DNA of 42,345 nucleotides from Bacteroidales bacterium (GCA_015491905.1 WGGC01000198.1:1-42345); one strand, 5' to 3'; positions 18,410 to 29,396 are shown, numbered from the stretch's first letter. Notes: generated by a model from the letters alone, not told the origin. Program-made: numbers and translations.

Positions 18410-21400
18410 ATGCAGCTACCAAAAATTTATCAACCCAAAAATCATATAAGAATAGTTACCGCCGCTTCACTTTTTGATGGTCATGATGCTGCCATTAATG
18501 TAATGAGGCGGATTATTCAGGCAACCGGTGCTGAAGTTATCCATTTAGGACATAATCGCTCGGTACATGAGATAGTAAATACTGCCATTCAAGAGGATGC
18601 CCAATCTATAGCTATTACATCATATCAGGGTGGCCACATGGAATTTTTTAAATACATGTATGATATGCTTAATGAAAAAGGCTTTGGGCATATAAAAATT
18701 TTTGGTGGTGGTGGTGGAGTTATTTTACCAGAAGAAATTAAAGAACTGGAAGAATATGGAATAGTCAGAATTTATTCTCCTGATGACGGAATGAAATTAG
18801 GATTACAGGGAATGATAAATGATTTAATGGAAAAGTCAGATTTTCCTACTTGGAAAAAAGCTTCGGTTAACTTTAATGACATTAAAAATAAAAATTTTGG
18901 AGCTATAGCTAAACTTATTTCTTTAGCTGAAAACAATCGAAAGAAAGCAGAACCCATCCTTAAAAAATGTGTTGATGCCGAAAAAAATAATCATGTACCA
19001 GTGCTCGGAATTACAGGAACAGGAGGCTCCGGGAAATCATCTTTAGTGGATGAAATTGTAAGGCGGTTTTTAAATGATTTTCCTACAAAAACATTAGCTA
19101 TTCTTTCTGTTGATCCATCAAAAAGGAAATCGGGAGGAGCTCTTCTGGGCGACCGTATAAGAATGAATGCTATTGACACACCACGGGTATATATGCGCTC
19201 ACTTGCAACACGACAATCCAACCTATCCATATCAAAATATGTAAAAGATGCAGAAACTATCGCTCAGGCAGCTGGTTTCGACTTAATTATTCTTGAAACA
19301 TCAGGAATTGGTCAGTCGGATACGGCTATTACAGACCATAGTGATTTGTCATTATATGTAATGACACCGGAATATGGAGCTGCCAGCCAGCTTGAAAAAA
19401 TTGATATGTTGGATTATGCAGATATTATTGCTATCAATAAATTTGATAAGCGAGGTGCTCTGGATGCACTTAGAGATGTAAAAAAGCAGTATCAACGAAA
19501 TCATATGTTATTTGATGAAGATGCTGAAAAAATGCCTGTTTTTGGAACAACAGCATCACAGTTTAACGATCCGGGTGTTAACTCACTATATTTATTCCTT
19601 TTAGAAAAGATAAAAGAAAAAACCGGTAAGGAATTTAAATTACACACTCATCATAAATTTGAACTCACCAAAAAAATTCACATTATTCCTCCTTCCAGAG
19701 TAAGGTATTTATCAGAAATATCTGAAACAGTAAGAGGATATAATAAATGGGCCGAACAACAATCCGATATTGCTCAACGACTATACAGTTTAAAGCAATC
19801 AATAGAAGAAGTTGATAAAGAAGAAGACAGAGTTATAAGCGATAAATTAAAAACTATCTATCACACAGTTCTTAAGGAACTAGACCCAAAAAACTTTCAA
19901 ATATTAGAAGATTGGAGCAAAACAAAGAAAAACTATTCAAATAAACATTATACTTTTAAAGTAAGAGATAAAGAAATAAAAATTGACACCCATACAGAAT
20001 CACTTTCTCATTTACAAATTCCCAAAGTTAGTCTTCCAAAATTTTCAAGTTGGGGAGAAATATTAAAATGGGTTTTAAAAGAAAACGTACCCGGTAAATT
20101 TCCTTTTGCTGCCGGAGTATTTCCCTTTAAACGGGAAGGCGAGGATCCAACAAGAATGTTTGCCGGTGAAGGGGGCCCTGAACGCACTAACAGGCGGTTT
20201 CATTACGTATCAAAAGGAATGCCGGCAAAAAGGCTTTCCACAGCTTTTGACTCTGTAACGCTATATGGGGAAGACCCTGATATCAGACCTGATATTTATG
20301 GAAAAATAGGAAATTCTGGTGTTTCTATTGCATGCCTTGACGACGCAAAAAAACTGTATTCCGGATTTAACCTTGCAGACCCTAAAACTTCTGTTTCAAT
20401 GACGATTAACGGTCCTGCCCCTACCATGGTAGCATATTTTATGAATGCTGCTATCGACCAACAATGTGAAATATACATCCGGGAAAATGGATTAACTGAT
20501 GAAGTAGAGGCGATTATTGAAAAAATTTATCAGGAAAAAGGAACTGAAAGGCCAAGATACCAAGGGGAATTACCTGAAGGAAATAATGGTCTGGGACTTT
20601 TGTTACTTGGCGTTACGGGCGACATGGTTTTGCCGGAAGATATTTATCAAAGAATTAAAAAAGACACACTTAGTAAAGTAAGAGGAACTGTTCAGGCAGA
20701 TATTTTAAAAGAAGATCAAGCTCAGAACACTTGTATTTTTTCCACCGATTTTTCACTTAAATTAATGGGTGATATTCAGGAATATTTTACAAAAAATAAT
20801 GTACGAAACTTCTATAGCGTTAGTATTTCGGGATATCATATTGCTGAAGCCGGAGCAAATCCTATAACTCAACTTGCATTTACACTTGCAAATGGTTTTA
20901 CATATGTAGAATATTATCGTTCAAGAGGTATGGATGTGGATAAATTTGCCCCCAATCTTTCTTTCTTTTTTTCAAATGGTGAAGATCCTGAATACGCTGT
21001 AATAGGAAGAGTTGCACGACTTATTTGGGCTAAAGCAATGAAGTTAAAATATAAAGCAAATGAACGTTCTCAGAAATTAAAGTATCACATACAAACATCA
21101 GGACGATCGTTACATGCCCAAGATATTGAATTTAATGATATCCGTACAACACTTCAGGCTTTATATGCCATTTACGACAATTGTAATTCTCTGCATACCA
21201 ATGCATACGATGAAGCCATCACTACTCCTACAGAAGAATCTGTTCGCAGGGCCATTGCAATTCAGCTAATTATAAATCATGAACTGGGTTTGGCAAAAAA
21301 CCAAAACCCATTACAAGGATCTTTTATAATTGAAGAGTTGACAGATTTAGTAGAAGAAGCTATTTTATCAGAGTTTGACAGATTAACAGAACGAGGTGGT

Positions 21401-21781
21401 GTGTTAGGAGCTATGGAAACTATGTATCAGAGGAGTAAAATCCAAGATGAATCTTTATATTATGAAACACTAAAACATAATGGGAAGCTACCTATTGTAG
21501 GAGTCAATACTTTTTTAAAAGATGGAGAATCTCATACACAAGTTCCAGGAGAAATAATAAGAGCCACAGAGCAAGAAAAACAGTACCAAATAAATATGCT
21601 CAAGCAACTACATAAAACATGGGAAAAAGAAAGTAATAATCAACTTAAAGAACTTCATCTTTCAGCAATTCAAAACCATAATATCTTTGAAAGACTAATG
21701 GAGGTCAGTAAATTTGCTTCCATAGGACAAATAACCAATACATTATTTAATGTTGGCGGACAATACAGAAGAAACATGTAA
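18410..21781 (+). CDS. icmF: Fused isobutyryl-CoA mutase IcmF (B12-binding, G-protein chaperone and mutase domains)
   Basis: This adenosylcobalamin enzyme interconverts isobutyryl-CoA and n-butyryl-CoA. It has 1123 residues. A B12-binding domain (about 12-145) carries FDGHDAA with His25 as lower cobalt ligand and the IFGGGGG loop. A MeaI-type G domain has Walker A GTGGSGKS (203-210) and NKFDKRG. A linker and the mutase barrel start near 545 ([29 protein letters not shown]). The order B12-G-mutase in one chain is specific to IcmF. Two substrate-selecting positions agree: Phe in AAGVFPF (Phe571 is my likely match), where methylmalonyl-CoA mutase has Tyr, and Gln772 in AQNT, where methylmalonyl-CoA mutase has Arg. 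A related activity such as pivalyl-CoA mutase cannot be excluded. Butyrate kinase follows 42 bp downstream. Confidence 0.92.
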   Translation: MQLPKIYQPKNHIRIVTAASLFDGHDAAINVMRRIIQATGAEVIHLGHNRSVHEIVNTAIQEDAQSIAITSYQGGHMEFFKYMYDMLNEKGFGHIKIFGGGGGVILPEEIKELEEYGIVRIYSPDDGMKLGLQGMINDLMEKSDFPTWKKASVNFNDIKNKNFGAIAKLISLAENNRKKAEPILKKCVDAEKNNHVPVLGITGTGGSGKSSLVDEIVRRFLNDFPTKTLAILSVDPSKRKSGGALLGDRIRMNAIDTPRVYMRSLATRQSNLSISKYVKDAETIAQAAGFDLIILETSGIGQSDTAITDHSDLSLYVMTPEYGAASQLEKIDMLDYADIIAINKFDKRGALDALRDVKKQYQRNHMLFDEDAEKMPVFGTTASQFNDPGVNSLYLFLLEKIKEKTGKEFKLHTHHKFELTKKIHIIPPSRVRYLSEISETVRGYNKWAEQQSDIAQRLYSLKQSIEEVDKEEDRVISDKLKTIYHTVLKELDPKNFQILEDWSKTKKNYSNKHYTFKVRDKEIKIDTHTESLSHLQIPKVSLPKFSSWGEILKWVLKENVPGKFPFAAGVFPFKREGEDPTRMFAGEGGPERTNRRFHYVSKGMPAKRLSTAFDSVTLYGEDPDIRPDIYGKIGNSGVSIACLDDAKKLYSGFNLADPKTSVSMTINGPAPTMVAYFMNAAIDQQCEIYIRENGLTDEVEAIIEKIYQEKGTERPRYQGELPEGNNGLGLLLLGVTGDMVLPEDIYQRIKKDTLSKVRGTVQADILKEDQAQNTCIFSTDFSLKLMGDIQEYFTKNNVRNFYSVSISGYHIAEAGANPITQLAFTLANGFTYVEYYRSRGMDVDKFAPNLSFFFSNGEDPEYAVIGRVARLIWAKAMKLKYKANERSQKLKYHIQTSGRSLHAQDIEFNDIRTTLQALYAIYDNCNSLHTNAYDEAITTPTEESVRRAIAIQLIINHELGLAKNQNPLQGSFIIEELTDLVEEAILSEFDRLTERGGVLGAMETMYQRSKIQDESLYYETLKHNGKLPIVGVNTFLKDGESHTQVPGEIIRATEQEKQYQINMLKQLHKTWEKESNNQLKELHLSAIQNHNIFERLMEVSKFASIGQITNTLFNVGGQYRRNM

Positions 21782-21823
21782 AAAAAGTTTTCGTTATCCA
21801 ATTCTCACACATAATAATATACC

Positions 21824-22900
21824 ATGATTACAAAATGTGTTTTAATTATTTACCCAGATGTACATGAAACAAGGATTGCCATATATAAAAATATGGATCC
21901 TGTTTTTTTAAAAGCTATCAAGCATAGCGATGAAGAATTATCTAAATACCCATCTATCATTGAACAAAGAAATTTTAGAAAAAATGAAATCCTGAAGGAG
22001 CTATCTCATAATAATCTTGATTTAAAAAATATTGAAATAATAATGGGAAGAAGTGGAATGGTTAAACCTGTTTCACAAGGAGTATATGAAATTAATACTT
22101 CAATGGTCCACGACCTTGAAATTGGGGTTATGGGAATCCATGAAACCAATTTAGGTGGGTTAATATCCTATGATATAGCAATGGAGTGGGGAAAAAAAGC
22201 ATATATGGCAAACCCTGTTGTAGTTGATGAATTGTCAGACCTGGCAAGAATTACCGGACATCCTGAGTTTGAAAGAAAATCAATATTTCACGCTTTAAAC
22301 CACAAGCATGTAGCCTGTAAATATGCTAAATCAGCACATAAAAAATATCACGATCTAAACCTAATTATATGCCATATTGGTGGTGGCGGTATATCCATTG
22401 GGGCTCATAAAAAGGGAAAAGTTGTAGATGTTAACCAAGCATTCGATGGTGGAGGTCCATTTTCCATTAGAAGGACAGGAACATTACCAATGGGTCAGCT
22501 GGTAGATTATTGTTTTAGTGGAAAACATACCAAAGAGGAAATAATGGAAATGATAACCTCTAAAGGAGGATATTTTGCATATTTGGGAACCGACAATGTT
22601 AATGAAATTAACAGAATGATAGCGGAAGGAAACAAAAAAGCAAGGTTTATTTCCAAAGCACTTGCATATGCCGCATCAAAAGAAATTTCATCACATTTCG
22701 CCACCCTTGAAGGCGAAATAGATGCCATTATTCTTACCGGGTTAATATTTGACAGTGAATTATTCCTTAGTGAGGTGAAAAGAAGAATTGGCAAAATGGC
22801 TCCTTTGGTTCTTTACCCATCCGTAAATGATATTGAAGCCCTTGCCGATTATGGAATGGCTATCTTAAAAGGAAATATTAATATTAAGTCTTACGAATAG
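21824..22900 (+). CDS. buk: Butyrate kinase
   Basis: This ASKHA-fold kinase converts butyryl phosphate (or isobutyryl phosphate) and ADP to the acid and ATP. It has 358 residues, the normal length. Family motifs are visible: GRSGMVKPVSQGVYEI (about 75-90), NPVVVDELSDLARITGHPEF, HIGGGGISIGAHKKGKVVDV, and the C-terminal DAIILTGLIFDSELF. It lies 42 bp after icmF and is probably cotranscribed, which points to butyryl or isobutyryl units made by the mutase. No phosphate butyryltransferase gene is next to it, unlike many ptb-buk operons. A promiscuous branched-chain fatty-acid kinase is an alternative; acetate kinase is not, by length and motifs. Confidence 0.92.
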   Translation: MITKCVLIIYPDVHETRIAIYKNMDPVFLKAIKHSDEELSKYPSIIEQRNFRKNEILKELSHNNLDLKNIEIIMGRSGMVKPVSQGVYEINTSMVHDLEIGVMGIHETNLGGLISYDIAMEWGKKAYMANPVVVDELSDLARITGHPEFERKSIFHALNHKHVACKYAKSAHKKYHDLNLIICHIGGGGISIGAHKKGKVVDVNQAFDGGGPFSIRRTGTLPMGQLVDYCFSGKHTKEEIMEMITSKGGYFAYLGTDNVNEINRMIAEGNKKARFISKALAYAASKEISSHFATLEGEIDAIILTGLIFDSELFLSEVKRRIGKMAPLVLYPSVNDIEALADYGMAILKGNINIKSYE

Positions 22901-22950
22901 CTCCTTTCCTCAAATTTTAATCATTTTATAAAAATTTAAGTCTTCCGGTT

Positions 22951-22980
22951 TTTGATTTTTCTTTGGTATAATTACCTTTG
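22951..22980 (+). promoter_or_regulatory. Promoter of the MFS transporter gene
   Basis: TTTG (22951-22954) and TACCTTTG (22973-22980) with an 18-nt spacer fit the Bacteroidota -33/-7 consensus closely. The expected transcription start is near 22987, giving a leader of about 80 nt before the ATG at 23068. Confidence 0.8.
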
Positions 22981-23067
22981 CCAACTTATTTAGAATTATT
23001 ATTAATAGAGTTAAATCTTTAATAGTAAAGAGAAAAATGTAACCAATGCAATATAAATTTCAATCAC

Positions 23068-24315
23068 ATGAATAAAAAAACACTTTACATATTGTTTATC
23101 ACAGTTTTGATAAACATGATTGGATTGGGTATTATCATACCTTTTGTCCCAATCATATTCAAATTAAAGGAGTTTTTTCCTCAAGGCTATTCTTCACATG
23201 ATATAAATATTGTATTAGGATTACTTTTATCGGCTTATCCATTAGCTCAATTTTTTGGCGCACCATTATTAGGCAAATTATCTGATCAACACGGAAGAAA
23301 GAAAGTGTTAAGCTTTTCATTATTGGGAAGTTTTATTGGTTATTTATTGTTTGCAATTGGAATTTATTACTCTAGTTTAAGTTTATTATTTATCAGTAGA
23401 ATAATTGACGGATTTACAGGTGGAAATATTTCGGTTGCCATGGCCTCTATAGCTGATATAAGTGAAGATGAAAAGTCTAAAGTAAGAAATTTCGGAATGA
23501 TCGGAGCTGCTTTTGGTTTAGGTTTTATTATTGGACCAGCAATTGGAGGACTGCTAAGCGATACCAATATTTCTCCTTATTTTACCACTATTACCCCTTT
23601 TATTGGGGCATCATTTTTTGCGTTAATAAATTTACTTTATGTACAATTTAAACTTCCGGAAACCATTAAACATAAATTAAAAAATAAAATATCTGTTAAA
23701 GAAAGTTTTAAGAATATAATAACAGCATTTAGTTTTCCCGGGTTACGCGTTGTTTTTTATGCACTTTTTTGGGTAAATCTTGGTTGGGTTTTATTTGAAT
23801 ATTTCTTTCAAATTTTCTTGTACGGAAAGTTTCATATTTCCGCATCAAATATTGCATATTTATTTGTTTATATAGGCTTTTGGATTGTTTTATCACAGGG
23901 ATATATAGTAAGAAAAATATCAAACAAAATAGAAGCTTCCAAAATTCTTAAGTTCACTTTATTGCCGGCTTCAATATTTTTAATGTTAGTTATATTTGTT
24001 AATAAAGAAATTTTATATTTTATTTTACCATTAATGGCTATATTTATAGGATTCTCTCAACCAAATTTTTCTGCTTTATTGTCTGAAAATACAGAAAAAG
24101 ATTCTCAGGGGGAAATCTTAGGGATTAGACAGTCGGTTATTTCCCTATCACAATTTATTGCTCCTTTGGCGGGAGGTTTTTTGTTAAATGCCGGAAACAA
24201 TATTGAGAAAGGATACCAAATACCTTTAATAACCGGTAGTTTACTTATTTTTTTAGGATGGATATTTGTATTATTTGTAAAGACCCCGAAAACAAAGATT
24301 TCATTTAACAAATAA
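23068..24315 (+). CDS. MFS transporter, TetA-like DHA1 drug:H+ antiporter family
   Basis: The 415-residue protein has about 12 hydrophobic helices. The loop 2-3 motif A, GKLSDQHGRKK (about 70-80), and the antiporter motif C, GAAFGLGFIIGPAIGG (about 147-162), mark a proton-driven exporter. Helix 1 (INMIGLGIIIPFVPII) resembles TetA-type proteins. The substrate cannot be read from sequence, so resistance should not be assumed. It has its own promoter. It converges with the serine hydrolase gene, whose stop is only 8 bp away, with no obvious terminator hairpin between them. Confidence 0.88.
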   Translation: MNKKTLYILFITVLINMIGLGIIIPFVPIIFKLKEFFPQGYSSHDINIVLGLLLSAYPLAQFFGAPLLGKLSDQHGRKKVLSFSLLGSFIGYLLFAIGIYYSSLSLLFISRIIDGFTGGNISVAMASIADISEDEKSKVRNFGMIGAAFGLGFIIGPAIGGLLSDTNISPYFTTITPFIGASFFALINLLYVQFKLPETIKHKLKNKISVKESFKNIITAFSFPGLRVVFYALFWVNLGWVLFEYFFQIFLYGKFHISASNIAYLFVYIGFWIVLSQGYIVRKISNKIEASKILKFTLLPASIFLMLVIFVNKEILYFILPLMAIFIGFSQPNFSALLSENTEKDSQGEILGIRQSVISLSQFIAPLAGGFLLNAGNNIEKGYQIPLITGSLLIFLGWIFVLFVKTPKTKISFNK

Positions 24316-24323
24316 TAGGTCAG

Positions 24324-25550
24324 CTAATTATTTTTAGGTTTCATCGTAATAGGAACAGCATTGCCTAAAGGCAGGGTATCGGAACGAATAATTTGCCAAA
24401 ATACGGCTGAACCCGGACCTTTATCGGTATTTGTCAGTACAATCAAAGTTTTATGGTGCTTCATATCACGAATATTAAATGATCGAAATCCTTTCCACCA
24501 GCCAAAATGAAAAACAGTACTATCTAAATCTTTTTTAATTCTCCATCCAAAGCCATAATTCTCTCTTCTTTTCCAATATCTGGGACTTCCCGGAATAAAT
24601 GCTTCTCTTAAAACCGAATCAGGCAACAGAGTAAACTCATCCCATGACCGGTCAAATTTATATAAATCTTCAACAGAAGAATAAATATTTTTATCACCCA
24701 AAACGCCATTCAAATAATCGTTAGTCATTTCTCTCCAACGCCATCCTTTTCTATAATATCCGGGAACACCTTTTTTAATATATAATGGAACGTATTTATA
24801 ACCCCTCATAGAATATACAAATGATGAATTCATCTTTAAAGGGGTGAAAATCTCTTTATTAACAAAATCATCAAAATGCGTACCGGTAACAGCCTCCACA
24901 ACATTTGCCAACAAAGCATAATTAGTATTACAATAATTAAAACCATGATCAGGTTTAAAATATGGTGAAGGTTTATAAACCACAAAAAGATTAAGCATTT
25001 CCATGTTATTAAGGGGTATTTTTTTATTTTTCCATTCCTTCTGGGCGAGACTCATATACCTCGGAAGACCTGAGCGATGATGCAATAAAATTCGTAGGGT
25101 AACTCCTTTATATGGAAATTTAGGGAGATATTTGCGAATATCCTGGTCATATTCAACAAGACCTTTATTTTTTAAAATCATTATAGCTAAAGCAGAAAAC
25201 ATTTTAGAACCTGAAGCTAATTGAAAAGGATCTTTAGTTGAAAGTAGATTTTTATGTCTGCGAACATTTTTATAACCGTAAGCCTTCTTAAAAATAATCC
25301 TTCCTTTTTCTGCATATAATACAGTACCATTAAAACCGGTAAGGCGGCGTAACCTGTTAAATTTTTTATTTAACGCCTTCCGTTTTTTAATAACAATAAG
25401 GCTATCCAAAGAGACATATGGGATAGAATATTTAACAGTATCAGTTTTAATAGTAGAGTTAGGCTTTTGACTTTCAGCTGTGTGGCATCCTGAAAACAAA
25501 AACCCTATAAAAACAAAAATAAATACGAAATAAAATACATGTAATTTCAT
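24324..25550 (-). CDS. Lipoprotein serine hydrolase, class C beta-lactamase / CubicO family
   Basis: The 408-residue protein has a type II signal peptide (hydrophobic 4-19) and lipobox FSGC with Cys22, so it should be anchored in a membrane on the periplasmic side. The serine penicillin-recognising fold is complete: SGSK (Ser113 nucleophile, Lys116), YCN (Tyr206-Asn208) and HFG (348-350) in place of KTG. These features fit CubicO-type esterases, D-aminopeptidases or peptide hydrolases. True beta-lactamase activity is not implied. It converges with the MFS gene and lies divergent from a small membrane-protein gene, with an inverted repeat in the spacer. Confidence 0.88.
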   Translation of the reverse strand: MKLHVFYFVFIFVFIGFLFSGCHTAESQKPNSTIKTDTVKYSIPYVSLDSLIVIKKRKALNKKFNRLRRLTGFNGTVLYAEKGRIIFKKAYGYKNVRRHKNLLSTKDPFQLASGSKMFSALAIMILKNKGLVEYDQDIRKYLPKFPYKGVTLRILLHHRSGLPRYMSLAQKEWKNKKIPLNNMEMLNLFVVYKPSPYFKPDHGFNYCNTNYALLANVVEAVTGTHFDDFVNKEIFTPLKMNSSFVYSMRGYKYVPLYIKKGVPGYYRKGWRWREMTNDYLNGVLGDKNIYSSVEDLYKFDRSWDEFTLLPDSVLREAFIPGSPRYWKRRENYGFGWRIKKDLDSTVFHFGWWKGFRSFNIRDMKHHKTLIVLTNTDKGPGSAVFWQIIRSDTLPLGNAVPITMKPKNN

Positions 25551-25591
25551 AAGGAATGCAAAACTAAAAAATATAATATTTATAATACATG

Positions 25592-25624
25592 AATATCCTA
25601 AATACTTATCCGATTTAGGATATT
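25592..25624. repeat. Perfect 12-bp inverted repeat in a divergent intergenic region
   Basis: AATATCCTAAAT (25592-25603) and ATTTAGGATATT (25613-25624) flank the 9-nt spacer ACTTATCCG. It lies 41 bp upstream of the serine hydrolase ATG and 89 bp upstream of the small membrane-protein gene. It may be an operator; there is no T-tract for a terminator. Confidence 0.6.
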
Positions 25625-25713
25625 TTAATATTATAAGATATTAAACACATATGCTAATAACTATAATCCAGTAAATTATAAATTATGGTACAACAATTGG
25701 ACACTTATAAAAC

Positions 25714-25983
25714 ATGGAAATATACATCTACTATATTTTATCAGGAATATATCTTTTATTCATTTTTATTGTATTATTTATATCTCGTAAGAGAAGAATA
25801 AATTTTTATTTACTTGCCTTAATTTGTTTGCTTTTAACTCCGGTAACAGGACTAATATTATTATTTTATTCATCAAAAAAGGGGCTTATTATACATTATA
25901 AAATAGACACAAATAATTCCAAATTAAGAAATCAAGAAAATTCACCTCCTTCTTTAAATATTATCAATCAATATTTTTCTTAA
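25714..25983 (+). CDS. Small two-helix membrane protein, unknown
   Basis: This is an 89-residue open frame starting at ATG 25714. It has two strongly hydrophobic helices (about 5-24 and 31-53) separated by the basic turn SRKRRIN, and a polar C-terminal tail (from about 55). The positive-inside pattern suggests the turn is cytoplasmic. I recognise no family and see no clear promoter box. It precedes fbp on the same strand by about 100 bp. It is probably a real gene, as a shadow frame is excluded by the lack of another gene here, but an unexpressed frame in AT-rich DNA is possible. Confidence 0.5.
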   Translation: MEIYIYYILSGIYLLFIFIVLFISRKRRINFYLLALICLLLTPVTGLILLFYSSKKGLIIHYKIDTNNSKLRNQENSPPSLNIINQYFS

Positions 25984-26059
25984 AAAAAGCATTTAAAGTA
26001 TAAAAAATTGAAAATTATTTAATTTTTTGTTTTATGACAAATAATTATATATGTTTTCA

Positions 26060-26067
26060 TATTTTTG
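26060..26067 (+). promoter_or_regulatory. -7 box TATTTTTG of fbp
   Basis: An exact TAnnTTTG match lies 20 nt before the preferred fbp ATG (26088). It falls inside the longer frame that begins at 26034, which argues that the shorter start is the true one. A TTTG at 26026-26029 is too far upstream (30-nt spacer) to be a convincing -33. Confidence 0.55.
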
Positions 26068-26087
26068 TGAAAGATAAAATTACAGCT

Positions 26088-28070
26088 ATGTCAGAATACA
26101 ATAGTAACCATTATTCTCGCCAGGATTTAGAAAACGAATTAAAATATTTAAACCTTTTATCTGATCGGTTTAAAAATATTCAGGCAGCAAGCACAGAAAT
26201 AATAAATCTGGAAGCTATTTTAAATTTACCAAAAGGAACCGAACATTTTTTAAGTGATATTCATGGTGAATATGATACTTTTAGCCATGTACTTGCAAAT
26301 GCATCCGGGGTTGTAAGAAAAAAGATAGATGATGTATTTGGAAAAAGCATTCGGGAAAAAGACCGTAAATTTTTAGCAACATTAATTTATTACCCGGAAG
26401 AAAAACTTGATTTAGTATTAAAAGAAGAGCCTGATCCAGAAGAGTGGTTTGCAATAATTCTTCAACGTTTAATCACTGTTGCAAGAGCTGCGGCATCTAA
26501 ATATACAAGGTCAAAAGTACGAAAATCTATGCCTCCGGATTTTAGTTATATTATTGATGAGTTACTAAATGAAAGCGGAGAAGACAAGGAAGAATATGTA
26601 CAGGGAATTATAACAACTATTATACGAATTGACAGGGCCGAATCTTTTATTATTGCAATTAGTAAGTTTATTCAGCGTTTGTTAATTGACAGGTTACATA
26701 TTATCGGGGATATATATGACAGAGGTCCGTTTGCAGAAAAAGTAATTGAAAAACTTTTACATTACCATTCTGTAGATATTCAATGGGGAAATCATGACAT
26801 TTTATGGATGGGAGCGGCATCAGGAAACCGTGCACTTATTGCCAACATGATAAGAATATCATTAAGATATAATAATCTTGACACCTTAGAAGATGCTTAC
26901 GGCATAAATTTAATGCCATTGGCAACTTTAGCAATGACACAATATAATAATGATGAATGCAAACCTTTTATAGCAAAAGCAGAGGTAGATGGAAAAGATG
27001 CTGAATTAATAAAGAAAATGCATAAAGCAATTTCTATTATTCAATTTAAACTTGAAGGTCAAATAATTAAAAGGAATCCGAAATTTAATATGAAAGACCG
27101 CCTTTTGCTGGATAAAATTGACTATAAAAAAGGTACTATTCATTTAAATGGAAAAGATTACCAATTAATTGAAAATAATTTTCCAACTATTGATCCAGCC
27201 AGGCCATATGACTTATCAGCAGAAGAAGATATGGTAATTGAAAAATTATCAAACAGTATTAAAAACAGTCAAATATTACAAAAGCATATAGAGTTTCTGT
27301 TTTCTAGTGGAAATATGTATTTAACTTTTAATGAGAATTTACTCTATCATGGTTGTATTCCAATAGATGATAAGGGAAATTTTACATCTGTAGAAATTGA
27401 AGGCTCTGAATACTCAGGGAAATTATTGTGTGATCATTTCGACAGAGTAGCAAGAAAAGCTCACAACTATAGATTTACAAAAAACAATGAACCTCTAACC
27501 GACTATATGTGGTACCTATGGTGCGGCCCTAACTCACCATTGTTTGGAAAAAATAAAATGGCAACCTTTGAAAGATATTTTATTAGTGATGTAGAAACTC
27601 ATGAAGAAGGGAAAAATCCATACTATTCTCTAGCCTATGAAAAAAAAGAAGTTTGCCTTAAAATATTAAACGAATTTGGACTAACAGGAAGTAATTCTCA
27701 TATTATTAACGGCCATGTACCAGTAAAAGTAAAAAAAGGAGAAAGTCCTATTAAAGCAGATGGGAAACTTTTTGTTATTGATGGCGGAATGTCAAAACCT
27801 TATCAGGCTGTAACCGGAGTCTCGGGTTATACATTAATATATAATTCATATGGGCTTGTTTTGGTTGAACATGAGTACTTTGAGTCGAAGCAAACAGCTA
27901 TTGCAGAAGAAAAAGATATTATTTCAAAGCAAATTTATATTGAAGCTAATGCAAAAAGAAAAAGAGTAAAACAAACCGACACCGGGAAAAAAATTATGTC
28001 GCAGATTAAAGATCTAACTATGCTTCTTGCTGCCTATAGAAGAGGATTAATCAAAGAAAGATTTGCTTAA
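26088..28070 (+). CDS. fbp: Fructose-1,6-bisphosphatase, class III
   Basis: This gluconeogenic enzyme hydrolyses fructose 1,6-bisphosphate. I start it at ATG 26088 ([20 protein letters not shown]), which gives 660 residues, normal for the class; an in-frame ATG 18 codons earlier overlaps the promoter box. It is a metallophosphoesterase-like fold with [12 protein letters not shown] (near 55-65), GDIYDRG (near 212), [14 protein letters not shown] (near 235), and C-terminal [15 protein letters not shown] and [11 protein letters not shown]. It is unrelated to class I FBPase. It is followed after only 10 bp by the aspartokinase gene, so the two are likely cotranscribed. Confidence 0.95.
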   Translation: MSEYNSNHYSRQDLENELKYLNLLSDRFKNIQAASTEIINLEAILNLPKGTEHFLSDIHGEYDTFSHVLANASGVVRKKIDDVFGKSIREKDRKFLATLIYYPEEKLDLVLKEEPDPEEWFAIILQRLITVARAAASKYTRSKVRKSMPPDFSYIIDELLNESGEDKEEYVQGIITTIIRIDRAESFIIAISKFIQRLLIDRLHIIGDIYDRGPFAEKVIEKLLHYHSVDIQWGNHDILWMGAASGNRALIANMIRISLRYNNLDTLEDAYGINLMPLATLAMTQYNNDECKPFIAKAEVDGKDAELIKKMHKAISIIQFKLEGQIIKRNPKFNMKDRLLLDKIDYKKGTIHLNGKDYQLIENNFPTIDPARPYDLSAEEDMVIEKLSNSIKNSQILQKHIEFLFSSGNMYLTFNENLLYHGCIPIDDKGNFTSVEIEGSEYSGKLLCDHFDRVARKAHNYRFTKNNEPLTDYMWYLWCGPNSPLFGKNKMATFERYFISDVETHEEGKNPYYSLAYEKKEVCLKILNEFGLTGSNSHIINGHVPVKVKKGESPIKADGKLFVIDGGMSKPYQAVTGVSGYTLIYNSYGLVLVEHEYFESKQTAIAEEKDIISKQIYIEANAKRKRVKQTDTGKKIMSQIKDLTMLLAAYRRGLIKERFA

Positions 28071-28080
28071 CTATATATAA

Positions 28081-29346
28081 ATGCCTAAAATTTTCAAGTT
28101 TGGAGGTGCATTACTGAGTAAAGCCTCTAATGTTTCCCATATGTATAGGCTGGTAGAAAAGCATAAAAATCAGCCTTTGGTAATAATTGTTTCTGCTATT
28201 GGAAAAACCACCAATAACCTTGAAAAATTATATCACATATCACAAACAAAAAATCAGGAAGCCCTTAGAAAATCTTTTTTTAAAATAAAAAAGCAGCATT
28301 TTAATTTAGTAGAAACTTTAAAAGTAAGAAATGAAGATATTATCATTTCTAAACTGGAAGAGTCTTTCAGCCATCTTTACAACAAATTAAGCAATAATTA
28401 TGATAATTATTATGAAGGATATGATCAGATTATTTCTTTTGGAGAAAAGTTCTCTGGAATAATTATTTATCATTTTCTTCAAAATAAACAATTACCGGTA
28501 AAATTTATTGATGCATGCGAAATTATTCATACGGATAATAAATTCACAAATGCCACAGTTAAATGGAAAGAAACAGAAAGTTTAATTAAACAGAAAGTAT
28601 CAACTTCATTAAATAATGGTCAGATAATTCTCACTCAAGGTTTTATTGCCAGTAATGGGAAAGGGTTTATTACAACATTAGGCAGGGAAGGTTCAGATTT
28701 CTCCGCTGCAATTATTGCATACAGTTTAAATGCCAGAGAGGTATGTATTTGGAAAGATGTTCCCGGATTAATGAATGCTGATCCACGAATTTTTCCTGAT
28801 GCAATAAAAATACCTCATATTTCCTATAATGAAGCTATTGAGTTAGCATTTTATGGGGCTTCTGTAATTCATCCCAAAACCATACAACCATTAAAAAAGA
28901 AAAATATTATTTTAAAAGTATGTCCTTTTTTTCAACCGGACTGTACTCCTACCTTAATCAATTCATCAGAAAATGATGATACCGAAATCCCCAAAATAAT
29001 TTTAAAGGAACGTCAAACTTTACTTAGCATTAGCTCCAAAAATCTCGAATTTATAACAGAAGAAAATTTTTTACGAGTTTTTGAAACAATAAACAGTCAC
29101 AGAGTACATATCAATTTAATGCAAAATTCTGCTGTCAGTTTTTCTATTATTTTTAATGAAAACATACATAAGCTTAATAAAATATTAACAGATCTAAATA
29201 ATGATTTCATTTTAAAATACAATCAAAATCTTTCCCTGTTAACTATAAGGCATTATAATGATAAAATCATTAAAAAATATCTTAACAATAAAGAGGTTTT
29301 TCTTTCTCAAAAAAACCGGACAACTATTCAGATATTAATTAAGTAA
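28081..29346 (+). CDS. lysC: Aspartate kinase (monofunctional)
   Basis: This enzyme phosphorylates aspartate, the first step toward lysine, threonine and methionine. It has 421 residues. The N-terminal kinase domain starts KFGGALL (6-12), with VSAIGKTTNNLE, the FITTLGREGSDFSAAIIA active-site region (about 197-214), and DVPGLMNADPRIFPDA. GASVIHPKTI closes the domain. The last 110 residues look like ACT repeats (LLSISSKNLEFI, then VSFSIIFNEN), so feedback control is likely. No homoserine dehydrogenase domain is fused. It sits 10 bp after fbp. Confidence 0.9.
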   Translation: MPKIFKFGGALLSKASNVSHMYRLVEKHKNQPLVIIVSAIGKTTNNLEKLYHISQTKNQEALRKSFFKIKKQHFNLVETLKVRNEDIIISKLEESFSHLYNKLSNNYDNYYEGYDQIISFGEKFSGIIIYHFLQNKQLPVKFIDACEIIHTDNKFTNATVKWKETESLIKQKVSTSLNNGQIILTQGFIASNGKGFITTLGREGSDFSAAIIAYSLNAREVCIWKDVPGLMNADPRIFPDAIKIPHISYNEAIELAFYGASVIHPKTIQPLKKKNIILKVCPFFQPDCTPTLINSSENDDTEIPKIILKERQTLLSISSKNLEFITEENFLRVFETINSHRVHINLMQNSAVSFSIIFNENIHKLNKILTDLNNDFILKYNQNLSLLTIRHYNDKIIKKYLNNKEVFLSQKNRTTIQILIK

Positions 29347-29363
29347 TATTAAAATAAAACAGA

Positions 29364-29396
29364 TTGTTTTTTAGCACAGATCATTTTTTATCTTTG
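29364..29396 (+). promoter_or_regulatory. Promoter of the PPi-type phosphofructokinase gene
   Basis: TTG (29364-29366) and TATCTTTG (29389-29396) are separated by 22 nt, within the usual -33/-7 range. The expected start is near 29403, leaving a leader of about 80 nt. Confidence 0.65.

Noticed and set aside
23068-25550. MFS exporter plus beta-lactamase-fold protein as a resistance island
   Set aside because: Both are ordinary chromosomal families with no mobile element nearby, and the hydrolase is of the CubicO esterase type with HFG in place of KTG.
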